From Anaerolinea thermophila (lineage in GTDB: Bacteria; Chloroflexota; Anaerolineae; Anaerolineales; Villigracilaceae), in contig DYLB01000108.1 in NCBI GenBank assembly GCA_020722305.1, forward strand, positions 1 through 6,968: 6,968 bases of DNA. Direction: 5' to 3'. The translations under genes were made by a program, and so were the position numbers. Under the pieces are notes generated by a model. It worked only from the letters and a program-made list of their open reading frames with translations. It was not told the origin of the DNA and did no database searches. This document shows, in pieces, positions 1-5,503 of the stretch. How positions within the stretch are numbered: position 1 is the first letter of the stretch; the number at the start of each line of letters is the position of its first letter.

Positions 1-195
1 CAGCGTCTCGGTGCGCGGGTGCATCTCGGTATTCTTCAGGCTGTGCAGCACCTCGCGGATCTGCTCGCCGATGGAGGTCCCGCCCGGTTCACGCGTCGGG
101 AAAACGGTATACCCCTTCTCGCGCAGATATTCGACGAGATAGGGGATGTGGGAGGTCTTGCCGGAGCCTTCCGGCCCTTCGAGGGTGATGAACAT
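1..195 (-). CDS. tmk: Thymidylate kinase (dTMP kinase), N-terminal part, cut by left edge
   Basis: This is the first 65 codons of a gene that continues beyond the left edge. The product phosphorylates dTMP to dTDP with ATP in the cytoplasm, an essential step of dTTP synthesis. The reading begins MFITLEGPEGSGKTSHIPYL. The P-loop GPEGSGKT is at residues 7-14. The thymidylate-kinase signature TREPGGT follows at about residues 34-40, then GEQIREVL, matching the family's substrate-binding arginine and helix. The ATG at 193-195 places the P-loop where the family normally has it. No good Shine-Dalgarno sequence precedes it. The gene lies 27 bp downstream of the ATPase gene on the same strand, so co-transcription is likely. 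The C-terminal LID region is outside the window and cannot be checked. Confidence 0.95.
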   Translation of the reverse strand, partial: MFITLEGPEGSGKTSHIPYLVEYLREKGYTVFPTREPGGTSIGEQIREVLHSLKNTEMHPRTETL

Positions 196-222
196 GGGGC
201 AGGTATACCAGTAGGCAGGTTT

Positions 223-1836
223 TTACTCTCTGAAAATCCGCACATGCCTGCGCGGCTCTTTGCCATACGAGTGCGAGACCAGCTCCGCCTGCCGCGCCAT
301 CTCATGCTGCAAACGGCGGATCATGGCCGGGCCGGGAGGCAGATCCACCCAGCGCTCGCCGTTCAGCACCGCCGCGATCGCAGCCTGGGTCTGGCTCCTC
401 ACGTCGTCCACCTCACCGGACTGCGGCAGGACCTCCGACAGGCTGAACAGGTCGCTCAGGAACTGTTCCATCTGGCTGACGGTGTTGGCCCGTAGCACGT
501 AGATCGGCATCCCGCGCTGCTCGGCTTCCATCACCGGCTGCTGGCGGCTGCGATAATACGTCCGCAACGTGACCAGCACGTCGGCGTCGGCCATTTCCTT
601 GACCACCACGGCGGGCACGCCGATCCGTTTGGCGGCCTGCACCAGCCGGTTGCGGGCCACGCCGTAAGGGTAAACCCGTTTGGTCTGCATCGGGCGGGAG
701 GGCGAAGCCGGCTGGGCGACGAAGTTGTTTACGTCGGGGACTGAGACCACCCCGCCTGCGGGTGTTTCCTGCGGCTCGACGCGGGGTGCGCGTCTCGCGC
801 CTTTCCCGTTCGGCTCCACCCTGGACGACGGGGCGGGCGCGGCTTTCTCGATCCGGATCTGCCCGCTGACGTCCCGCGAGCGAATCTCAGCCGGCTGCGG
901 GTATCCGCGCAGCAGCGAATCGACCGCCTCGCCCACGTCCATGTGGACGGCCAGCCGGTCGCGCTGCTGGATCTCGACCAGCACGTCGAAGGTGGGGGGA
1001 GCGCGTCGTTCGAGGACCGTTTTCTGGGTTCCGCGCCGCCGCGCCTCCTCGTCCGAGAGGGTCACGGCCTCGATCCCGCCCACCAGGTCCGAGAGGGTCG
1101 GGTTCAGAAGCAGGTTGTCCAGCGTGTTGCCGTGGGCAGTGCCGATCAGTTGCACGCCGCGCTCGGCGATGGTGCGGGCCGCGAGGGCTTCCAGTTCGCG
1201 ACCGATCTCGTCAATGACGATGACCTCGGGGTTGTGGTTTTCGACCGCCTCGATCATCACCTCGTGCTGGAGCATCGGCTCGCGCACCTGCATCCGCCGC
1301 GCCTTGCCGACCGCCGGGTGGGCCACGTCGCCGTCGCCGCCGATCTCGTTGGAGGTATCCACGATGATAACCCGGCGGCTGTCGGCCAGGATGCGGGCGG
1401 CCTCGCGCAGCAAGGTGGTCTTGCCCACGCCGGGGCGGCCCAGGATGAGCAGACTCTTGCCGGAATTGATGATGTCCTCGAGGATGTCGATCGTGCCGTA
1501 GACGGCCCGCCCGACCCGGCAGGTGAGACCGACGATGTGCCCGCGCCGGTTGCGAATGGCCGAGATGCGGTGCAGGGTGCGCTCCAGCCCGGCGCGATTG
1601 TCGGCGTCGAAATCGCCGATGCGCTCGACGACGCCGTTGATGTCCTCGTGGGTGATTTCCTTGTGGCTGAGTTCGATCTCACGCTCGACGAAGCGGGCCG
1701 TAGGCACACGCCCCAGGTCGAGGATGATTTCGAGTAAATTGTCGCTGTCGTTGGCGGCCCGCACGGCCCGGCTCACGTCCGGCGGCAGGACGTTCAACAG
1801 CGCGTCCAAATCGTCTGTGATTCGAAGTTGAGTCAT
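223..1836 (-). CDS. Ycf45-like P-loop ATPase with C-terminal R3H nucleic-acid-binding domain
   Basis: The 537-residue protein resembles the Ycf45 family of cyanobacteria and plastids, whose ATPase core is related to sporulation protein SpoIIIAA. Visible features, numbered from the ATG at 1836: an N-terminal helical region at 1-125; Walker A GRPGVGKTT at about 133-141; a DTSNEIGGDG segment near 160-169; Walker B EVIVIDEIG at about 204-212; and GTAHG at about 232-236. A Pro/Ala/Arg-rich linker covers about 333-383, followed by a conserved alpha/beta segment. A C-terminal R3H domain starts at about 498; its RRLQH (R-x3-H) is at 507-511 and it ends in SHSYGKEPRRHVRIF. R3H domains bind single-stranded nucleic acid, so an ATP-driven role on RNA or ssDNA is inferred; the substrate is unknown. 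A GTG start at 1857 would add seven residues; I prefer the ATG because MTQLRITDDLDALL looks like the native N-terminus. Neither start has a good Shine-Dalgarno sequence. tmk follows after 27 bp. Confidence 0.9.
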   Translation of the reverse strand: MTQLRITDDLDALLNVLPPDVSRAVRAANDSDNLLEIILDLGRVPTARFVEREIELSHKEITHEDINGVVERIGDFDADNRAGLERTLHRISAIRNRRGHIVGLTCRVGRAVYGTIDILEDIINSGKSLLILGRPGVGKTTLLREAARILADSRRVIIVDTSNEIGGDGDVAHPAVGKARRMQVREPMLQHEVMIEAVENHNPEVIVIDEIGRELEALAARTIAERGVQLIGTAHGNTLDNLLLNPTLSDLVGGIEAVTLSDEEARRRGTQKTVLERRAPPTFDVLVEIQQRDRLAVHMDVGEAVDSLLRGYPQPAEIRSRDVSGQIRIEKAAPAPSSRVEPNGKGARRAPRVEPQETPAGGVVSVPDVNNFVAQPASPSRPMQTKRVYPYGVARNRLVQAAKRIGVPAVVVKEMADADVLVTLRTYYRSRQQPVMEAEQRGMPIYVLRANTVSQMEQFLSDLFSLSEVLPQSGEVDDVRSQTQAAIAAVLNGERWVDLPPGPAMIRRLQHEMARQAELVSHSYGKEPRRHVRIFRE

Positions 1837-1901
1837 GTAAGTTGCCTGTGAGTACACGGGAGGCTATCCCGGAAATGTTCAAGGGAGAGGGAGACAAAAT
1901 C

Positions 1902-1946
1902 CCTGGGCTACTTGCGCCGCTGAGAATGTCCCAGGCAAACAGCGGC
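1902..1946 (-). promoter_or_regulatory. Possible H-type pseudoknot in the leader of the ATPase mRNA
   Basis: Two GC-rich perfect inverted repeats interleave here. GCCGCTG (1916-1922) pairs with CAGCGGC (1940-1946), and CCTGGG (1902-1907) pairs with CCCAGG (1930-1935). The A-B-A'-B' order is the topology of an H-type pseudoknot, or of two mutually exclusive hairpins. Read on the minus strand, stem 1 has 7 bp, loop 1 has 4 nt, stem 2 has 6 bp, and the other loops have 7 and 8 nt. It would sit about 65-110 nt upstream of the ATPase start, inside its leader if transcription starts near 2005. I recognise no known riboswitch class, and chance pairing is possible. Confidence 0.3.
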
Positions 1947-2011
1947 CTACGAGGTTAGAGAGAAGGGGAGATCATTTGACGGTTACCTGTCTGAAATAAA
2001 AGTCTGGCCTT

Positions 2012-2017
2012 ATTATA
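2012..2017 (-). promoter_or_regulatory. Putative -10 box for the ATPase-tmk transcript
   Basis: The minus strand reads TATAAT here. No good -35 hexamer lies 16-18 bp upstream, so the assignment is weak. Initiation would be near 2005, leaving a leader of about 170 nt before the ATG at 1836. The box lies within a 7-bp inverted repeat, GCCTTAT (2007-2013) and ATAAGGC (2024-2030), which could be an operator. Confidence 0.4.
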
Positions 2018-2089
2018 CGGGATATAAGGCGGTCTCTCATTGCAAGTTGGTAAAGTCCGTAACAGGTTTGCGGCAGTTCAGCTTTGAAG

Positions 2090-2098
2090 TGCTATAAT
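2090..2098 (+). promoter_or_regulatory. Extended -10 promoter of the DUF2442 gene
   Basis: The plus strand reads TGCTATAAT: a perfect TATAAT at 2093-2098 with a TGn extension at 2090-2092. A poor -35 candidate, TTGCGG, lies at 2068-2073 with a 19-bp spacer. An extended -10 can work without a strong -35. Initiation is predicted at about 2104-2106, only a few bases before the ATG at 2109, so the transcript would be nearly leaderless. Confidence 0.65.
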
Positions 2099-2108
2099 CC
2101 AATTGCCC

Positions 2109-2384
2109 ATGCCTACTGTTTTGGACATCGGCCTAACCGAAGACTCGTTAATCGTGGAGCTTAGCGATGGCCGAACGATTTCTGTGCCTTTAGTGTGGTT
2201 CCCGCGTTTGTTGCATGGCACACCTGCCGAACGCGACCATTGGCGATTTATTGGGGACGGCGAAGGTATTCATTGGCCCGACCTGGACGAAGATATCAGC
2301 GTTGAAAACCTCATCTTGGGCAAGCCCTCCGGCGAAAGCCAGAAATCCTTCAAGCGCTGGCTTGAAAACCGGGCAGAAAAATAA
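2109..2384 (+). CDS. DUF2442 domain small protein
   Basis: The 91-residue protein matches the pattern I know for DUF2442. It begins with a short beta-rich region containing LSDGRTISVPL (about residues 19-29), then WFPRL. A segment with TPAERDHW and the hallmark GIHWPDLDEDISVENLI follows (about 51-67), with a charged C-terminal tail. The molecular function of the family is unknown. Members often sit next to a DUF4160 gene in pairs resembling toxin-antitoxin systems; no DUF4160 partner is visible on either side, so this is a solitary copy. The ATG at 2109 is chosen because a TTG at 2103 would fall at or upstream of the predicted transcription start. The gene stands alone, with its own promoter and a terminator 20 bp after the stop, and is convergent with the operon to its right. 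Confidence 0.85.
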   Translation: MPTVLDIGLTEDSLIVELSDGRTISVPLVWFPRLLHGTPAERDHWRFIGDGEGIHWPDLDEDISVENLILGKPSGESQKSFKRWLENRAEK

Positions 2385-2403
2385 CTCTCGTAATTTCCAA
2401 AAC

Positions 2404-2430
2404 CCCGACCAATTCTGGTCGGGATTTTTT
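2404..2430 (+). terminator. Intrinsic terminator of the DUF2442 gene
   Basis: A perfect 7-bp GC-rich stem, CCCGACC (2404-2410) and GGTCGGG (2417-2423), closes a 6-nt loop and is followed by A and six T (2425-2430). This is a textbook rho-independent terminator on the plus strand. On the minus strand the same hairpin is followed by GTTTTGG, so it may weakly stop the convergent transcript as well. Confidence 0.9.
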
Positions 2431-2456
2431 GTGCTAAATTTGCAGAAATTGTTCAC

Positions 2457-3377
2457 TCAATCCTTGGTCTCGGCCCGGCTGACCCGCGACGGCTGCACGC
2501 TGACGCCCGCGGGCTGGATTTTCACCGCCTGTTCTTCCTTCAACGATTGCGCCAGGTGCTTGACCATCACGGCCTGCCGCTCACTGGCGGTAGCGCCCAG
2601 GTCTTCAAGCACCGGCTCCAGCCAGGCCTGGTACGAGCGCACGCACAGGTAGACCGGGCGTCCGTTGCGGCTGGGCAGGTGGTTGATCAGGGACGTCAGC
2701 GCCGCGCCGACGTTTTCGGCTTCGGGATGGAAGAGCGGGCGCACGTAGATGCCGCGCGGCCCCGCCACCACCTGGACGTGGGCCTGGATCCCGCTCGAAT
2801 AGCAGATCAGCCCTTCGGCTTTTTTCACCGGCCGCTCGATGGGCTGGATCAGGGCCGGGACGATCTGGTGGCTCAGGTTCTGGACCAGGATCAGGTCGGC
2901 GCTGCGCATCTGCTTCCAGTCGCTTGCGCCGCTCCCGGCGGGCAGGTTGCTCAAGTCCCACAGTCGCTGCCAGGCGTAGACGGCGAACCCGGCCATCCGC
3001 AGGCTGCGATAGGCATCTGCCCTCTCTTCGACCTCGGCCACCACGTGGAAGGTGCCCCACTTCCCGGCCTGGGCGGCGAGGTGCTCAACCAACGCGGTCA
3101 CAGGCCCATCGTCCGCGAGCCGCTCGACCGGGGCCAGGTAATTCAGGTGGGCAAAAGTCTCGTCCCCGTTTTTGATGATCCCGCCGAGGAGGGGTTTCCC
3201 GTCATCCCCGTTTTGAACGGCCGTGTAAATGTATTTGATCGGGTTGAGATGGGCCAGGAAGTTGACCAGTTCGAGCGGGCTGCCGCGCGTCAACCAGCGG
3301 GCGCTGTCGAGGGGCAGCGCCTCGCCGGCGTAGCGCGTGATGGTGGGTAGGTCGAACAGGTCTAAGGGACGGGACAT
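2457..3377 (-). CDS. Uncharacterised protein, possibly a tandem GNAT-fold acetyltransferase, third gene of the pdx operon
   Basis: The 306-residue protein is soluble, with no signal peptide or membrane segment. I do not recognise a named family. Two halves each look like the end of a GNAT fold. Residues about 98-141 contain VEHLAAQAG, then a strand FHVVAEV, YRSLRMAGFAVYAWQRLW. Residues about 226-276 contain LTSLINHLPS, a strand PVYLCVRSY, then a long helix and LGATASERQAVMVKHL. The pattern of strand, helix, Gly-Phe or Gly-Ala, then a final strand is typical of acetyltransferases. Neither half shows a clear Q/R-x-x-G-x-G/A acetyl-CoA loop, so the activity may be altered or absent. The ATG directly abuts the pdxT stop (TAAATG), which implies translational coupling and a shared transcript. 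The last 25 residues are likely disordered. Confidence 0.8.
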   Translation of the reverse strand: MSRPLDLFDLPTITRYAGEALPLDSARWLTRGSPLELVNFLAHLNPIKYIYTAVQNGDDGKPLLGGIIKNGDETFAHLNYLAPVERLADDGPVTALVEHLAAQAGKWGTFHVVAEVEERADAYRSLRMAGFAVYAWQRLWDLSNLPAGSGASDWKQMRSADLILVQNLSHQIVPALIQPIERPVKKAEGLICYSSGIQAHVQVVAGPRGIYVRPLFHPEAENVGAALTSLINHLPSRNGRPVYLCVRSYQAWLEPVLEDLGATASERQAVMVKHLAQSLKEEQAVKIQPAGVSVQPSRVSRAETKD

Positions 3378-3944
3378 TTATTTGGCCAGGGTCAGGAAGT
3401 AACGGTGGAAGCGGTCGTCGTCCGTCAATTCGGGGTGGAAGGAGGTCGCCAGCAGGTTGCCCTGCCGGGCGGCGACGATCCGCCCGTCACTCACGGTAGA
3501 CAGGACGCGGGCCGTGCCGGAAACCGTTTCGATGATCGGGGCGCGGATGAAGACCGCGTGATATGCCCCGCCTTGGCCCAGTTCCGGGATGTCGAGGTCG
3601 GCTTCGAAGGAAGCGACCTGGCGGCCAAAGGCGTTGCGCTCGACGGTGATGTCCATCAGGCCGAGCAAGGGCTGGGTGCGGCGGGCGTCCTTCGAGAGGA
3701 AGATCGCCCCGGCGCAAGTGCCCCAGACGGCTTTTCGGCGGCCAAAGTCGCGCAGCGGCTCGATCAGGCCGAAATCCACCGAGAGCTTGCCGATGGTCGT
3801 CGATTCGCCGCCGGGGATGATCAACCCATCCAGGTCGTCGAGATGGGCAGGCAGGCGCACTTTGGCGGTCTCGACGCCCAGGCGTTCGAGCATTTTGAGG
3901 TGTTCAGCAAAGTCGCCCTGGAGGGCGAGGACTCCGATTTTCAT
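3378..3944 (-). CDS. pdxT: Pyridoxal 5'-phosphate synthase glutaminase subunit PdxT
   Basis: The 188-residue protein is a class I glutamine amidotransferase. It hydrolyses glutamine and channels ammonia to PdxS in the PLP synthase complex. Visible motifs, numbered from the ATG at 3944: KIGVLALQGDFAEH at the N-terminus; PGGEST at 44-49; GTCAGAIFL with the nucleophile Cys77; the PdxT signature ERNAFGRQ with SFE at about 102-114; and SFHPEL with catalytic His170 and Glu172. The length is normal for the family. An ATG at 3983 in the same frame would add MHTCLPVYLSTFP, but those codons come from the 8-nt tandem repeat and are not family-like, so the ATG at 3944 is chosen. No clear Shine-Dalgarno sequence precedes it. 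It lies 79 bp after pdxS and abuts the next gene. Confidence 0.97.
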   Translation of the reverse strand: MKIGVLALQGDFAEHLKMLERLGVETAKVRLPAHLDDLDGLIIPGGESTTIGKLSVDFGLIEPLRDFGRRKAVWGTCAGAIFLSKDARRTQPLLGLMDITVERNAFGRQVASFEADLDIPELGQGGAYHAVFIRAPIIETVSGTARVLSTVSDGRIVAARQGNLLATSFHPELTDDDRFHRYFLTLAK

Positions 3945-3956
3945 GGGGAAAGTACT

Positions 3957-3996
3957 CAGGTAAACAGGTAGACAGGTATGCACGTAGACAAGGAAA
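3957..3996. repeat. Five-unit 8-nt tandem repeat between pdxS and pdxT
   Basis: The plus strand reads five consecutive octamers: CAGGTAAA, CAGGTAGA, CAGGTATG, CACGTAGA and CAAGGAAA (consensus CAGGTAGA). The last two have diverged. On the minus strand, the transcribed strand of the operon, the consensus is TCTACCTG. The array fills half of the pdxS-pdxT spacer. Confidence 0.85.
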
Positions 3997-4008
3997 CGTG
4001 TCTACCTG
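3965..4008 (-). promoter_or_regulatory. Intercistronic hairpin between pdxS and pdxT
   Basis: CAGGTAGACA (3965-3974), part of the tandem repeat, is exactly complementary to TGTCTACCTG (3999-4008). The diverged unit CACGTAGACA (3981-3990) pairs with the same arm with one mismatch and a shorter loop. The mRNA could therefore fold in alternative ways between pdxS and pdxT. No T-run follows on the minus strand, so a full terminator is unlikely. A role in mRNA processing, 3'-end protection of pdxS or attenuation is possible. Confidence 0.5.
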
Positions 4009-4023
4009 GTCCGCGTCTGCGAT

Positions 4024-4911
4024 TTACCAGCCGCGCCCGGCGATGCGCTCGGCCTCGTCCATGCCGGAGACGTTGATCCCGACCATGGCCTCGCCCAGGT
4101 TGCGGCTGACTTCGGCCAGGATGCCCGGATCGTTGTAGTGGGTCACGGCTTTGACGATGGCCGCGGCCCGTTTGGCCGGGTCGCCGGATTTGAAGATGCC
4201 CGAGCCGACGAAGACCCCGTCCACGCCGAGCTGCATCATCAGGGCTGCATCGGCAGGTGTGGCAATGCCTCCGGCGGCGAAGTTGACCACCGGCAGGCGG
4301 CCCAGCTCCTTGACTTCCTTGACCAGTTCAAAGGGCGCACCGATATCTTTGGCATAACTCATCAGTTCCTCGTCCGGTTTGTTTTGGAGCAGGCGGATCT
4401 CGCCCAGCACCGAGCGGGCGTGACGGACGGCCTCGACCACGTCCCCGGTCCCGGCTTCGCCTTTGGTGCGGATCATGGCCGCGCCCTCGCCGATCCGCCG
4501 CAGGGCCTCGCCCAGGTTGCGGCAGCCGCAAACGAACGGGACTTTGAAATCGTGCTTGTAGATGTGATGGGCTTCGTCTGCCGGGGTAAGCACCTCGGAT
4601 TCATCAATGTAGTCCACGCCGATCGCTTCCAGGATTTGAGCCTCGACGAAATGCCCGATCCGGCATTTGGCCATGACCGGGATGGAGACCGCGTTCATGA
4701 TGCTTTCGATCAGGTCGGGGTCGGACATGCGGGCCACGCCGCCCTGGACGCGGATATCCGCCGGGACGCGTTCCAGTGCCATAACCGCGCACGCGCCGGC
4801 GTCTTCGGCGATCCGGGCGTGCTCGGCAGTGACGACATCCATGATGACGCCGCCTTTGAGCATTTGGGCCAGGCCCTTTTTGACAGCGAATGTACCAGTG
4901 AGTTGTTCCAT
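4024..4911 (-). CDS. pdxS: Pyridoxal 5'-phosphate synthase subunit PdxS
   Basis: The 295-residue protein is the synthase subunit of the DXP-independent vitamin B6 pathway. It condenses ribose 5-phosphate, glyceraldehyde 3-phosphate and ammonia from PdxT into pyridoxal 5'-phosphate. It is a TIM barrel that normally forms a dodecamer. Residues matching the known active site are Asp25 in GVIMDVV, Lys82 in VMAKCRIGH (the imine-forming lysine) and Lys150 in RTKGEAGTG (the second lysine). The phosphate-binding segments NFAAGGIATPAD and VFVGSGIF are intact. The ATG at 4911 is chosen because AAGGAG (4919-4924) lies 7 nt upstream and MEQLTGTFAVKKGLAQ is a typical PdxS N-terminus; a longer reading to 5010 would run into the control region. 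It is the first gene of the pdxS-pdxT-GNAT-like operon. Confidence 0.98.
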   Translation of the reverse strand: MEQLTGTFAVKKGLAQMLKGGVIMDVVTAEHARIAEDAGACAVMALERVPADIRVQGGVARMSDPDLIESIMNAVSIPVMAKCRIGHFVEAQILEAIGVDYIDESEVLTPADEAHHIYKHDFKVPFVCGCRNLGEALRRIGEGAAMIRTKGEAGTGDVVEAVRHARSVLGEIRLLQNKPDEELMSYAKDIGAPFELVKEVKELGRLPVVNFAAGGIATPADAALMMQLGVDGVFVGSGIFKSGDPAKRAAAIVKAVTHYNDPGILAEVSRNLGEAMVGINVSGMDEAERIAGRGW

Positions 4912-4918
4912 AACTTTT

Positions 4919-4924
4919 CTCCTT
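4919..4924 (-). promoter_or_regulatory. Shine-Dalgarno site of pdxS
   Basis: The minus strand reads AAGGAG 7 nt before the ATG at 4911. It is the strongest ribosome binding site in the window, and it fixes the pdxS start against in-frame upstream ATG codons. Confidence 0.85.
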
Positions 4925-4945
4925 ACTACGTTCAAGTGTGACTTG

Positions 4946-4976
4946 ATTCTACCACCGGGAAAAGATGAATTTTCCC
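4946..4976 (-). promoter_or_regulatory. Putative pdxS promoter -10 with overlapping inverted repeat
   Basis: TAGAAT on the minus strand (4946-4951) is a possible -10, giving a leader of about 28 nt before pdxS. The -35 position has no good hexamer. Just upstream is a perfect inverted repeat, GGGAAAA (4957-4963) and TTTTCCC (4970-4976), with a 6-nt spacer. It lies where the -35/-10 spacer would be and could be an operator for a regulator of vitamin B6 synthesis. Confidence 0.35.
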
Positions 4977-4983
4977 CGAAGGC

Positions 4984-5011
4984 TTGACAAACGACGGCAA
5001 TTGCATACAAT
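4984..5011 (+). promoter_or_regulatory. Promoter of the GntR-SPFH-SdpI-like operon
   Basis: A perfect TTGACA (4984-4989) is separated by 16 bp from TACAAT (5006-5011). Initiation is predicted near 5018, giving a leader of about 34 nt. A second TATAAT at 5032-5037 has no matching -35. The -10 box is inside the first copy of the 17-bp direct repeat, which suggests repression by a protein bound to the repeats, probably the regulator encoded next to it. Confidence 0.7.
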
Positions 5012-5053
5012 TAGTACAATAATACAATTAGTATAATAATACAAAGATACAAT
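5005..5053 (+). repeat. 17-bp direct repeats, candidate operator of the YtrA-like regulator
   Basis: ATACAATTAGTACAATA (5005-5021) is followed without gap by ATACAATTAGTATAATA (5022-5038), identical at 16 of 17 positions. A partial third copy begins at 5039 with ATACAAAGATACAAT and reaches the start codon. At finer scale the element TACAAT or a close variant occurs at 5006, 5015, 5023, 5032, 5040 and 5048, a spacing of 8-9 bp. The array covers the -10, the start site and the whole leader, as expected for an autorepressor site. Confidence 0.75.
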
Positions 5054-5489
5054 GAACAAAAAAGGTTCAGCTCCCCTGAGTACCCTGATCCAGATTGATT
5101 TCCGTTCCGGCGTGCCGATCTACGTCCAGATCATGGACCAGGTCAAGCAGCAGGTCGTCAGCGGCGGCCTGAAACCCGGCGACCAACTGCCGACGGTCCG
5201 GGCGCTGGCGCTTGAGTTGCGGGTCAACTTCAACACGGTGGCGCGGGCCTATCGTCTGCTGGACGAGGCGGGGATCATCTCCACCCAGCAGGGCCGCGGC
5301 ACCTACATCCTGGACACCCCGCCCCCGGAGCGGACGAACAAGTTGAGACGCCAGGCGCTCGAAGCCCTGGCCCGCCGTTACCTGCGGGAGTCGTTTCGGT
5401 TGGATGTCACCGCAGATGAGGTCATCCAGATATTGAAAGAACAGGTCGAGCTGTGGGAAAAAACCGGCGACCTGTCGGATCATGAATGA
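5052..5489 (+). CDS. GntR-family transcriptional regulator, YtrA-like subfamily
   Basis: The 145-residue DNA-binding protein has a GntR winged helix-turn-helix at about residues 20-88. The signature SGVPIYVQIMDQVKQQVVSG is followed by LKPGDQLPTVRALALEL, NFNTVARAYRLLDEAGI and the wing QGRGTYI. The C-terminal part of about 55 residues is short and helical, as in the YtrA subfamily, and is too small for a FadR, HutC or MocR effector domain. YtrA-type regulators usually repress their own operon and control transporters or membrane proteins for envelope stress or antibiotic response; the effector is unknown. The ATG at 5052 has no visible Shine-Dalgarno sequence and follows directly on the repeat array. 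An ATG at 5486 overlaps its TGA stop, but the next gene may start at 5504. It probably controls the SPFH and SdpI-like genes downstream. Confidence 0.93.
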   Translation: MNKKGSAPLSTLIQIDFRSGVPIYVQIMDQVKQQVVSGGLKPGDQLPTVRALALELRVNFNTVARAYRLLDEAGIISTQQGRGTYILDTPPPERTNKLRRQALEALARRYLRESFRLDVTADEVIQILKEQVELWEKTGDLSDHE

Positions 5490-5503
5490 AAAGTGAGGTT
5501 GTC

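Noticed and set aside
943..1737. Long open frame on the plus strand (264 codons) opposite the ATPase gene
   Set aside because: It is antisense to a well-supported gene with Walker and R3H motifs. Its translation is a His/Asp/Gly/Val-rich sequence typical of the complement of GC-rich coding DNA, with no recognisable domain.
1858..2102. A hidden DUF4160 gene or other small gene upstream of DUF2442
   Set aside because: No frame in this interval carries the expected DUF4160 pattern or a plausible start and ribosome binding site; only regulatory-type signals are visible.
2547..3350. Plus-strand open frame of 267 codons opposite the GNAT-like gene
   Set aside because: The minus-strand frame is coupled to pdxT and has protein-like secondary-structure patterns; this one has antisense composition and no motif.
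3945..3983. N-terminal extension of PdxT to an ATG at 3983
   Set aside because: The added 13 residues are translated from the 8-nt tandem repeat and are absent from the normal PdxT N-terminus.
3957..3996. CRISPR-like array
   Set aside because: The repeat unit is only 8 nt with no spacers, so it is a simple tandem repeat.
4138..4941. Plus-strand open frame of 267 codons opposite pdxS
   Set aside because: pdxS is unmistakable on the minus strand, with all catalytic residues, and the antisense frame has no independent support.
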